DNA of 64,000 nucleotides, from positions 15,917,642-15,981,641 of the forward strand of contig NC_092362.1 of assembly GCF_030848805.1 (NCBI RefSeq), in the 5' to 3' direction. A program made the translations under genes and the position numbers. A model generated the notes under the pieces. It made no database searches and was not told where the DNA came from. It was given only the letters and a program-made list of their open reading frames with translations. Positions 47,560 through 59,739 of the stretch are shown here, piece by piece (within the stretch, counting starts at the first letter, position 1; each line of letters starts with the position of its first letter). The DNA comes from Temnothorax longispinosus. Lineage: Eukaryota > Arthropoda > Insecta > Hymenoptera > Formicidae.

Positions 47560-50500
47560 AAAATTGCCGTTTTTTGATCATACGAAACGAAGATCAATTT
47601 TATTCTTCAAAAGTGCGGATTTAACGTTAAATTTAACTCTTTTAAAACGGAGTAATTAATTTTGTCAATTTTAAGTGGACTTAAATCGATAATTTAAATC
47701 TCTATTTGGAAAAGTATTACATAATGTTATGTAATATACTGGACTGGAATTTAATAGTGAAACAGTTAAGAAAGTTGGTCCATATTGGTTGTTGCCAACA
47801 TCTTCGGAAAGCCTCCATCGATGACCTTCCAGCAGAGCGGTCCAAGAGCATCTTCTCGTCGGGAGAAGGAAACCGTATTGCCGCGAAATTACTATAATAC
47901 GTCGCTGTGGTATCGGCGTCGGGACGAGAGAGCCGCGTATATTTCGTTATTATTATTGATCGGCTCGAAACGATATTAAAGTGGCTAGGGGGACCACTCT
48001 CTATGTTTACGCCGGTTCGCCCGAAAAACCATGAAATTACTGATAATCGGCGTAAGCGGCCGCCATGCGGCAACGACGCGCCTTCAACAATAACCCCTAG
48101 CGCTATAATCACCCCTCTCCCCCTCCTCCCTATAATTCTATGTAGTATATACGCACAAATGTTTACTTCCTGCCTTTCTCTGGCCTTTTAATTCTGATCT
48201 GATACAGTCGAATTCCTCATTGTTTATTTTTACATTTTGAAACATGTTTTTAAAATTTTAATTTCTGCGGAGCACTGAGATTTGAACATTGACTATAATT
48301 CCTATAATTCCCTCGCATTGGTTTTGCATTTGCGAAAAAGCTTTGATTTTCGAAACTTGATTATATCAATGTGTCGAAGCATATGTGTCATGACGGAATA
48401 TGTCACGTCACTTATGTCTCTTCGATCAAGGAAAAATAACGTTATCGCGCATAATCCCAATATTGAGCTTTGCTTATATTGATAATATTAGTTGTATTAA
48501 TGTAATTTTCGTTTTTATGATATCATCGCGATGCTTTTTACTTCTTTTATCGATTTCAATATCGTGACTGCATACGTGAAAAGGATCACCAGTCTCGATA
48601 TATCAATATAAATGAAGAAAATGAATCAGTACACTTTGAATTATATCTCCTTGATGTATCAAAATCACGTAATTATTTAATCACAGATCAAGACCGTGAT
48701 TACGGTAAATCCAGATTTTATTATTGCAGAAAGCAATCTTTTTATAGAAATCGAAATGCAAACATTAGAACGTTTTCCTCCATATTTACGTATAGCGCCG
48801 TATTTCGAAAATCGTTAAAAAATTAAAGAACTTTTTTATTCTGCAGTCAACGCAGATCATGATATCATACGATCAGAATTTTCAAGTTTTAACTGAGAAA
48901 GAAAGATTTTGTTACTTCGTAATGTTCGCTCGAGTCGTACCAAAAGCAGCGTCGTATCACGCGTCGGGTCCTTACGAGCGGTCCCTTTTTCCTCGATCAC
49001 GAGAGGGAGCGACTCGGGGAAAATAAAGTGAGGGAGAAAAAAGTAGCGCGGACGGCGAGAGAGGAGAGCAAGGATACGTCGTCGTGCGTGTACACGCGTA
49101 TTCCCGCGAGCGAACAAGGCGGCAGGGTCAGGCCGGGTGTAGGCAGGAGTTCGACTTCGGCTGCCGACCGCCGTAAAAACGTCAATTAAAGTGTTTTATT
49201 TGATCCTTCGTTAGAACGTTGAAATGGAATTTTGATTTATGGCTGCACCACTCTGTCCCTCTCTCTCTCTGTCTTTCTCTCTTTCTCTGTCTCTCTGCTC
49301 CGGGTCTGCGTATATATGAGAGCGGAGAGTGCGTCCGCGCGCATACGCGTAAATAAAATAAATAGGAGGCTATAATTAGTCGGCGGGTACCGGCCGGCCA
49401 CTCCGCCGCGATCGGTATACACGACCGGTTTTGTGGGCTCGGTTAAGTTCGACAAACAAATTCCACGACTCGTTTTACGCCGATCCTCAGAAAATTCGGA
49501 CCGGCGAGCGAGAAACCCCGACACTCGACCCGCGGAGGTAATCGAACCGAATCTCGGACCTATATCCTCTTCATTTTGTCGAGTCGCTATTTCTCTTGAG
49601 CAAAGACTGCAAATGTAACAGAAATTTTTTAACAGATTTCTCTCGTTCGAAAACGTTATACAAATGATTGAGAATATGTATATTTAATATATTAATTACA
49701 AACCACACATTAATCATAAGTTTTGTATTTTACGCGATAACAGATATACGAAAGTGACCTGAATTGTAAAATCTTTTAACTGCAACTTTAATTAATATTT
49801 ATGCATATTTCAATTATTCCAGACGTAATAAATGTTTGAATAAAGATCTGTTTACGAATACAGATTTTAAATTTTCTAATAAACATCACACGCACACACA
49901 TTAATCGGAAAATAAGCTTTTATTATTTCTTTAAATTCTCGATGCTCTATTTCAACATTTAATTCTATTAATTTAATTTAACCAAAATTTAATTTAATGC
50001 TCTTTGACTTTTAATATAAAACAGATGATTTTGTAATTATGATATCAGCCCGAAGTTTGACTAGCACATATTTAAAAAAAAAATTAATAAATTTAAAACA
50101 CAATTTTTAAAAATTTGTACAGAATTCGTTTAAATTTAAATCTCTAAGATAAATTAAGAAATGCATAAAAATATCTATTAATTTTACATCGTACGGTCAA
50201 CACTTATTGCATTAGTTTACATTATATAAATTTTCCAATAGCTGTTGTAGAGAAGTTCTCAACAATGAAGGCGAAAAAGAGAAATTTGCGAATATCGATC
50301 ATCCCAAAGGATTCCCCGCGCGCGCGGGAAATCGATCGTCCTGCGTAAATGTCGCATCATCATCCCGTCCGCTCGTGAAATTCTTGCGCGCGTCCGTCGC
50401 GCATCGATCGATTTATTATCACGCGAAACGGCGCGCATTCAGAAGGGCCGAGGCCGGCGAAATAACACGCGCGGCGCGAGCGAATGACCGAGTTAAGTGA

Positions 50501-53500
50501 AGAAGAGTCGCACCAGCCGTCCCGCCAGCCGGCCGTCCGAATGTTATTGTTTATTGTGGCCGAACGACAGCTTGATTTATCATGCGAGCCGGTCACATCC
50601 ATGTGTGAAATAGTGGCATAATCCCGTTGATTTGTGGCGACCATTGTTCGCATCGGCACTCCGCTAAAGGTATTTTTTCTCCGTTTTTTTTTGCTGTTGT
50701 CCTTTTTGCTTTATTTCGGATTATTGTCTCTTTCGCGTCGTTCCGATGATTTCCGTTTTTTTTCGCTCGTCGCTTCGCGAGACGCGTTTAAAGGTCGCAT
50801 TAAATTGAATGCGGCCGAAATTTCGATCCCGCCAGACGAGATCTCTCTGCCAAATGGAGAGATCGGTGCATGTTCGCGGAAAATATTGCTGGAATAAAAA
50901 AATATTAATGAGTCTCTTGTTAAATCGCATATTAGGCATTTTATTATGTTCGTTAAATGCAAAGTGTGCGATGACGAATGTCTGTTTCTTTTCCTCTGCC
51001 TTTCTTTCTCATAAGACATTTAATGTCTTTGAATATAAATTATCAGAATCGTCATTTTGTGCATTGATAATCACAGTATTATGTCGAATCACCGTTAAAT
51101 ATCATCTTGATCTCAGACCTTTAAAACTTAAAATGTCAGCCTGTAAATAATGTTCTTGTCGATTTTCTTAAATTTATATATATTTAATCAACTGCTTTCT
51201 AGAAATTGAGAGAAGCGGTCCAGATAAAGGAATTATTAATTTTCTAAATTATTTTTGTAAATAACATTTTTATAAACTAAATTTTTTTTGTTATTTTTAA
51301 TGGTTTTATTATTTTCTTGTGTGAATAAAAAAATTTTTTTCGAATTTTTTTCTCTTTTCCCTCCTTTTCTCTCTTTCTGAGCTATAAATATACTTATATT
51401 TACGATATATCTTCAATTTAATCGTAAAAAATAAAAACCTTATAGATATGTTAATTAATGATGTTTCCTTCAATGGTCACGTTCGTTTCAAATAACTTTC
51501 TATCTAAAACTATGTGATTTACTTCACTCATTATCTCACTCTATTCGTGTGCGAAAGAGAAAGATCTAATCGATTTAGACATGGTAGATTGACGGCGCTG
51601 GAAATTTCAGAGACGCGAGCTACGAAATAAGTGGATCGTGCGGGGGGCGGGCCTGATTCCGTCATTTTACGAGGTGCTAAACGTGAGAGCGTTTCCCCGC
51701 CGACAGACACTTCTCAATTTTTACCATCGGAGATTTTCCTTTGGTTTTTCTTTTTCACCAGGCATCGCATCGGCATTCTCGGGCGTCGTGACCGCGGTGG
51801 CGCTACTTAATTTCCCAATTAGCATTCGGCACACTGATAAATTGTCGGGATAGCGTGATAATGATAGAGCGACGTCGAATAAAAGGAAGTACGCCGTTAC
51901 TTCTCGATGATAGATGTCGGACATTATCGTCGCCGAGATCTCGGCCGAGAATTTTCCCTGATAACGTGAAACGCGTGTGTCGCGTATTCAAGTGCGTTTT
52001 CAAGACATTTATGACGCGTGTCGAAATTGATTCAACAATTATGAAGTCTCCCGCCAGCCGCCGCTCGCTTTCAGTTATTTTTACCAGTGCTGGATTTCTC
52101 CGTATTTCCTTTTTTTTTTAAATTTTTTTTGCGTGCGAGAATGCGACTGGCACGCGGAAAATAATATGCGAGAAAGATCGTTCGCGATTAACGCTTTCAC
52201 GGGCGAGGAAGTCCGGGGAGTTTTATAAAGATAACGTGTCCGGTTTCACGATGACGTGAGGGGGAGTCAATAAACGTGGCGAATGTAGGCGTAGCATCAA
52301 ACAAATTTATTGCACGAAAGATATATAATCATCGCGTATTTATCACTGTGTGTTTGAACGCTCTCGGTTCTCTTTACGATGCCGAAAATGTTGAAACTCG
52401 CGCGTCGAGAAAAAAGATTCGCTACGCAATAATATTTCTCGGCTTCGCGCGTCCAAGGTGTCGATGATTATTTGTGGAAAAATTTGGGTAGGAAGCTAAA
52501 AAAAAATCCATCTTTTTCCTCGTAACTCTGAGTAACATGTGTATAATTGAATTCTCTTCGGATACCGGTGAGATTCGAGAGCGAGGTAATTGTAAATAAC
52601 AATCGATATCCTTCGGAATACGCTCGCTAATAAAATGGTACACGGGCGGTGGGGCCGAAAAAGCCCGGGTGGCAGGCAACTCCGCGGGTCTCCCGAGCCT
52701 CTCGGTAAATATCTTGTTCTCTCGTAGGTAAGTAGCCGCGTGGTCATCAATAAGCCGACCTACTATGCCTCTTACGCGGACGAGTATTATGGCGCGAAAC
52801 GGCGGGCGGTCCCTTCCGTTTGACGAGAGCCATTCATCCTCATCCACCTACGACGATACCCACACATCCGGGCGGCGGTAACACGCACGCGCGCACGCGT
52901 GTTCTTCCATTGTGCATCCATCTATCACATGTCAGAAGTAACGCGGCTTAGGTGGGTCGATCGGGGCCGAAGGTAGAAGCCCCTGTATATGTATATCCTC
53001 GAAGAGCGAAGTCGCACTGGCAAACTCGTCGATCAGACCTGTCGCTAAATGCGCGGGGAAACACTCGCGGGTAAGCAAATGCGAGTAAACAACGGTAGAT
53101 TTATGACAGCTGCCGAAGCACGATCTCGCGATTAGATTGCCCCTTTGACATCTTTTATCGGATTGAAGATATTTTTATTTAGAACAAAAAAAACATGATT
53201 TATATATAAATTGAATCTGCGAGATGATTAAGACATTCAATATTAAATTTTTTAAACAAATAACCGTGTAATGTCGATTGAATAATTAATTTTTACATAT
53301 TCAGATATGTCATTGTTATTAAAATTATGATTATTTAATTTTAGTTGCTAATATAAATTGTCAAAGAAAAAATGTACGAAAAAAAAAATATTTTTCTAAA
53401 GTTCTCAAAGGTGTTATATAGATAATTAAAGAGACACGATTTTTGTATGTGATTTATAAAAACATGTAAAATATTAATTACAAGAGATCAATTTTAATGA

Positions 53501-53700
53501 AGTTCTATACCATGCGATTTCAATTACAATTTTCATTCGGTATTCACATTTGATTCGTGTGTCTGCGAACGGTGCGAACGTAGGGAAACGCGTAACATCG
53601 CGCTACGTTAACGGGATATTCGACCTTAGCTCCCGGCGTTGTCCCTGACGCGGAAGGGCCTCTAGTGGCAGGAAACTCAGGGCCCTTTGGCGATGACCTG
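47560..53700. other. Intronic DNA, mixed composition, no gene seen
   Basis: No coding region with support. GC-richer patches lie at 47.8-48.1, 48.9-49.6, 50.3-50.6, 51.6-52.1 and 52.5-53.1 kb, with AT-rich DNA between them. A CT tract lies at 49256-49300. These patches could be regulatory elements of the surrounding gene, but I have only composition to go on. Confidence 0.4.
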
Positions 53701-53775
53701 CCAACGGCTCGCGCATTAGCTCGACAGATAGCGGTGCCTAATCGGGCCTCATAAATTACCAAATTAATATCCCGC

Positions 53776-53903
53776 GTTGCCGACGCCAGGCTATCCGTCA
53801 GGTGTCAGCCACGGTGCAGATAGCAGCCGCCTCCACCTACCTACCGCTCTCCGTCTCCCTGTACCATCCTCTAACGTCATCTTCCGCGCTTGTTACTGAC
53901 GGA
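53776..53903 (+). repeat. Copy 1 of a degenerate dispersed repeat
   Basis: It shares GTTGCCGACG-CAGGC-ATCCGTC, a CCATCT/CCGTCTCC stretch and AACGTCATCTTCCGC with copy 2 at 54455-54569, in the same orientation and order. Identity is partial with several indels. Confidence 0.7.
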
Positions 53904-54427
53904 CGGACATTCTCTTAACGAACGCCCGCGTGGAGAACGACGTCACGACCGATCCCGCGAGAAGTGTGAAAATATTCTTGACCGGAGCTAATCATCGTTG
54001 ATCGCAATTACACATATATAGAGAGAATTATATATTCATCTGAGATATTTAAATATTTAGCTTTAACATACAAAATAAAAAAAAAACATCGGAATAACTT
54101 TGGGAATCGTTAATGAAAATTAACGTTAGGAAAAATGTAAATCTAAATTGATTTTAACTTCTTTAACAGGTTTAAGCGAAAGCGATTACAATCCGTAATT
54201 AAAGTTTTTGCTAAAATAATAGTATATCTGTATGATTAGTTTTTCATTTTTATAGAAATTTTTATTATTTCACTTTTCTCAATTTCCTCGAAAATTAATG
54301 TTTATAATATTAAAACATTTGGAATGAGCGGAGTATTACTCGATGAAAATGGCTCATCGGTGAACAGCGAGTTCGCGTCACATTGGCTCGAAATTAACGG
54401 CGGGAGTAGCTCTATGCCGGACCGTGA

Positions 54428-54569
54428 AGGCTTAAAGGTTTCTATCAATCTTAAGTTGCCGACGACAGGCCATCCGTCCAAAGCCAGCAACACACTGAAG
54501 TAGCCATCTCTCCATCTCCCGCTTTCTATACCACGCTCCAACGTCATCTTCCGCCTCTGCCGGTGACGT
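54428..54569 (+). repeat. Copy 2 of a degenerate dispersed repeat
   Basis: It begins with GGCTTAAAGG, then TCAATCTTAAGTTGCCGAC, and continues into the part shared with copy 1. The opening words are also shared with copies at 54814 and 55350. Confidence 0.7.
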
Positions 54570-54813
54570 TCGAAGTTCCCCGAGCGAGCGTTTTCCGCTA
54601 CACGCATATTACGGCACCGCGCGATGCATGAAAGCTCCGCCGAAGTTGTGCGCGGTGAAAAAAAAAAACGAAAACGAAAAGGAAAGAGAATTGCCGAGCT
54701 CTCACCGTTTCCGATGCATAGCGCGCACCGACATGCGAAAGATGACGGACAAATTACTCTTTCATTAATGACTCGACCTAATACTCGAATACGAGGGCAA
54801 GTGGCATTAACAA

Positions 54814-54850
54814 AAGGTGCTTAAAGGCGCCCGTCAATCTCGAGTCGCGA
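54814..54850 (+). repeat. Copy 3 (opening part) of a degenerate dispersed repeat
   Basis: It reads GGTGCTTAAAGG followed after a few bases by GTCAATCTCGAGTCGCGAA, matching the start of copies 2 and 4. Confidence 0.6.
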
Positions 54851-55349
54851 ACATCCGAACATCCATCAGCTTTCAGGCACACGCTGCGGTTTCTACGTAT
54901 CAGAGCTGCTGCCTCCCTATACGAGCGCGCGCTCTCACATTTTCTACGGCCAGATCAATATCCACGGTGCAACAATATACTCAATCATATCTTTTCTCAT
55001 ACATTCTCGTATCGGTGATTTAGTTTCGGATATCAGTCTGAAGAAAAACTTGATCGATTATAAATTAATCCATCAGAGCGGTATCTCTTCACATATTGCT
55101 TCTGTCATTGATATCGAACAGTATTTTCTCTCTCGCGTCCTCAATTAGCACCGCTGAACGATTTCAATCTTATTTATTCTTATCACATCTGCGACACGAT
55201 AATGTCGCATATGCGATAAGAATGATATTTTCATTCTGAAGTACGCGAGTCTGACTCTATCGATTATATTTCTTTTTTTAAGCCGTGGCATCCTTCTCGA
55301 TTCTTCGACGATATTTAAGCTACGTATCTGTCCTGTTCGCGGCGAACGA

Positions 55350-55388
55350 AAGGTGCTTAAAAGCACCATGCGTCAACCTTGAGTTACG
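55350..55388 (+). repeat. Copy 4 (opening part) of a degenerate dispersed repeat
   Basis: It reads AGGTGCTTAAAAGC followed after a few bases by GTCAACCTTGAGTTACGA, matching copy 3 at most positions. Spacing from copy 3 is about 536 bases. Confidence 0.6.
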
Positions 55389-55619
55389 ATTGATAGAAAA
55401 AGCATCGCGGGCGACCAGGAAAGACACTCGCTCATATATATGTGAACCGACGCGAGGGGACCACCCAGGGTGTCCCGGTGTCCTACACAAACTAACGGCG
55501 CTCGGAGGTATGCGAGCGGGAATACGTTGTCTCGTCAGCTCGCGTCCATTCCCTCTTCTTCCGCCTCCTCCGTCGTTATCCGTTCCGTTCAAGTCGCCCA
55601 CGCATCACGTATAAACGCA

Positions 55620-57700
55620 TAGAGGAGAAGCGCGATAGAAAGGTACCTGCGTATCCACAGGTCATTATGTCGCTATTCCACGATGTTTAGGATATTAGCT
55701 ATAGCTGCGGGTAAATCTCGCAACAGCTTAGAGCAATTGTAATGTATCTAACTTTGTGAATAGCAGAGAGGCTTATTGTTTTAAGTTCTCTATTAAAATA
55801 TTGAATTTGAAACACATGAATGTATTTTGAACATTGTCTCAATTATGTGCAATTTTTTTATGTCGCGACGTTTACATCATTTATCATTGAAGATTTATAT
55901 TACGATAATGACAACATAAATTAACGATAATTAATTTTGTTTATACCAGATAATCAGATGATGCGGGCCATCATAATATTGAATTACAGCTGTCGTTGCC
56001 GCAAGTGACATTTTTTAAATTATTCAAAGTCCTATATATACGTCACTCTAGATTGTTGACTGTAAGCTAATTTAATGATGTAATTATCATCTAACTCCGG
56101 TCCATGTCTCTAATGACGATTATACTAAATCTTGCAATTGATCGATAATTCCATATCACAACTGACGAATTTTAAAGCTAACAAAGCTAATTTTTGGTTC
56201 GAATTATTTATGGATTTATATTCTCACGAGTCAACGTTTTGAAGTAGCATTGATGTTGGATATTATGATTTCTACTTCGCAAATCTGATTTACACAGCTT
56301 TTATCCTTAATTAATTTTAATATACAACTTCGCGACATACTATTTAACTGCTTAGCATAGATGTTCGTCAATGATATTTGCTATTCACATCGGCGATACC
56401 TAAATAAAAAAAAATGCATCGACAGCTATTACTCTGTTTTCAAAATACCCACGCTTCAACTTCTCGCGCGAGATGCAATCGTATACGGATGGAGGTGGCC
56501 GTGACGGAGTGACGGCACGTCGTGGCGAGGAGGTAGCCAAAGAAGGTGGGAGGCCAAGTTGGCGGAGCACCGACGAGGATCGAGAAGATCGAGCGGGAGA
56601 GAAGGAGACGCGCCGCGAAAGTAGGGGCAAGAACCGCTTACGAATTACGCGACGGGCAGTCAGCTACACAAACCGGCTCCGGGCTACCTCTATGCGACAC
56701 GGCTGCCAATTAGCGGACTGACATCGACCTGACTGACCACCGTGCACTGTCGACCAGTCGTTTTCTTTGGCTCCTTCTTCGAGGTTTCGCGTTCTACCCA
56801 CCACCATATCGTCATCATCGCCATCTTCTCCTTCTTTTTCTCTTTCTCCTCCTTCTCCTTCTGTCATTAGCGCACTTTTTTTTCGTTGCCGCGTTTTCGC
56901 TTTCAATTTTTCTATCTCTACGCCCTCGTCACCGCGCTGACGGGTGGGTGATCGCCGAGGTGTCGCGGCGCCTGTCGGACCGAGGCTTTTTACGTGCGTG
57001 CCATCGGACGTGCGCGGCCTCGAAATGCGGGGCCCGATTCGGGGGCCCGGACTTTCCACCGCCGGTTCGGCAACCGACGTGACCGGACAATGGACGCGCC
57101 TGCACTCTGAATAAATTTCTAAACGGCCTCGGCTATTTAGAACGATGCCTATAGCCCATAGCGAGCATATATAGGGACCGCTCTATTTTTCACCTCTGAT
57201 GCATTCAGACAGCAGTTTAGTTGTGACATGGTAGACGGTGATAATCCGACTTGAGCTTCTGTTGCGGAGCAACAGAATATACAGAATCTCTGGCTTCTTC
57301 CGTTTTTAATTCGCCGGCACATATTTTCGATGCAACAGACATGTACTGCTATAACGTTGCAGAATTTGTGACATTCTAGCCAACTTATATGCCTTGAGCG
57401 CTCATTACAACCTTTAAAAAAAAAAAATATATATATATACCTTAAATTCGCCAATTAATGCGACCTAAGTTGTACTTGCATCGAAAGTTACAAAGTAAAC
57501 ATTTTAGAACTTTAGCCGAAGTTGTTCCTTTAAATATCTTCTTTTAAATGTGCACAAAATGCAAATCTCGGGTTGCTCGTTTGAATAAATTATAATGCGC
57601 GTCTCCAAAGTTGCGATGCTTATACGGGAAGAATTCAATTAAAAGTCACCCTTCAGTCCACTCCCGAATCAATGAGAGGTCTGATTGGCCTGGTTGAATA
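55620..57700. other. Intronic DNA with a GC-rich patch at 56.47-57.06 kb
   Basis: The first part is AT-rich. The patch is purine-rich at first (56480-56630) and then CT-rich (56810-56870). No coding frame is supported. Confidence 0.4.
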
Positions 57701-59480
57701 ATCAGCACCGCGCGTAATTATCGGCCGTGCACGGCGCGCTCTGCGTTACACAAAAATGCAATTAAAAAAAAAAAAAAAAGATCGCGCATCTAATAAATTG
57801 TTTCCGGCACGCAGAACGCTCGCTCGGCTAAAATCCACGATATCGGTAAACGACGATCGGGGCCCGAATCGACGAGTTTCTCGGCGAAAGCGCGACACCT
57901 CGCGCCGATAAAAATGATAATGAAGAAGATACAATCGACGAGCGCCGATTGTGCGTTTTCGTTCAATCGACTCGGTCCACCTCCGAAGCAGAAGTCACTT
58001 TATGAATATTAACGACCACCGGTTTTGCGAGGGCTCGCGCCCGCGATAATTGTTTTCCCCGCTCATTACGTCGCGCGTGAGGTATTTACGCGATTCGATC
58101 GTGCCTACGCGCGCCATATAAAAGGGGGAAGAGAGGCGCGCACAATGGGCATAAATAAGCTTAATTCGCACGAGGGTCGCATTCGCGCCTTCGGCGCCGC
58201 GCCGCGCACCTTCCGGGAACGGCCGTCGAGAGATGCGGTTAAGTAATTGACCGTTACATATGTAATTTACAATGCGCGTACCGTCGGATACACATGACTT
58301 CGGCGCTCCGTGGAGCCCCGGGTTCGCGCAGCGGCACGTTTAAACCGTCGGATCGATGCCGCTTTCGACGACAGGAGTATGAGGGGCTCCGATCGTGTAT
58401 CGATACGCGCGGCACACATCGCGACAATAATTATTACGTACGTCAGCCAGAATTATTCGCGGCTTTCTAAAAGGCCAATGAAAATTTTCGTGCGCAGTCA
58501 TTTCTTTCCTTTCATCTCTCTCTCATTCCTCCTCTTTTTCTCCGCTAACGTCGATTTTTTTTTCTCCATTTTTTTCAATGGCGATGCAGCTGCACGCTTT
58601 TCAGTGGTGGGCCCGCGTCACGTCGCATTACGGAATGATATTTGCTAATTGAGCACGAAGATAAAACGACAACAGCGACCGGCTAATAACCGTCCCCGCC
58701 GTCCCGACTCTCCATCCCCTTCGTTTCTCCGTTCTTTTCTCTTCTTCCTCCTTCTCTCTCTCTCTCTCTCACACGCGCGCGCGCGGGCCGACTCCCGCGG
58801 GAACGGATAATCATACCGTTCAACCATGTCGCACCTAGCTGCGACACTTCGGGATACTATGAGGCTCGCAGTCCCCGACTATCTCCGCGTTTTATCGGTT
58901 CGTTTCCTCGTGGTACACTCGCCCTCTAACTAGCTTCGTGCATGAAAAGCGCGCGGTCCAGGCTCGGTTGGCAATGTGAGCGCGCATCTCAACAGCAGAC
59001 GCGCAGAAACGCGAAAATTTCACACGCTAAAAGTTGCACGCAGGGAAGTCGGGTCTCTACCGCGCGATAAACTTTTTTTTTTTCAACACATTGATCTCTT
59101 ACTGTAAATAATGACGTCTATGTAAAAAGATACGTTTTACGACGTCTAGCTATAGCGCTTGAATCTTCGTCTCTAAGGCAATTTTATTTATGCGGATGAT
59201 TAGTTCGCAGACCGCACGTGCAAAGGCATTGCGACGAGGCACGCGATGGATATCGCGATCGTATGAATCTATAAATTATTGACTTAAATGGGTCACGGAT
59301 CGAACAAGACACCGAGTGTCTGCGTTAGAAACGAGTAAGCTCGCATAAAGTGAATGAAGCGGAAGTCAGTGCGCGCGCATCGTTATCGGCACGTCGTTTT
59401 TAGCCCAGCGAGCTCATCTACGCGCCGATTAATTATAATTGCTCCTTTCAGATATACGCGAAACCATGAGCGTCATTCGC
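57700..59480. promoter_or_regulatory. CpG-rich region with CT/CG microsatellite
   Basis: Moderate to high CpG across about 1.7 kb, a near-match to the shared GC word on the minus strand near 58196-58206, and a (CT)n-(CG)n microsatellite at 58750-58788. Frames are short and without domains. It may be a regulatory island. Confidence 0.3.
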
Positions 59481-59688
59481 GACTATTCCGCGCGCTCGAG
59501 AAATATCGTCATGTTTCACCTATTTAAGTGACGAATATTAAATGTTTCAGACAGGCGAAAGTTCAAAATATAAACGAAAGTAGAACAAAAAAATTTTTAT
59601 ATAGGTAGATGCTAGATGCGAAGAGCTTATTTATGAAGATCGATTACTAAAGCAAAACAGCGTTTCAATAGCAGACTGTAAAAAAAAA

Positions 59689-59697
59689 TATATATTG

Positions 59698-59728
<31 letters not shown>

Positions 59729-59731
59729 TAT
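59689..59731. repeat. (AT)n microsatellite
   Basis: About 40 bases of AT dinucleotides with a GATA and a GTATA interruption. Confidence 0.95.
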
Positions 59732-59739
59732 CTGAATTC

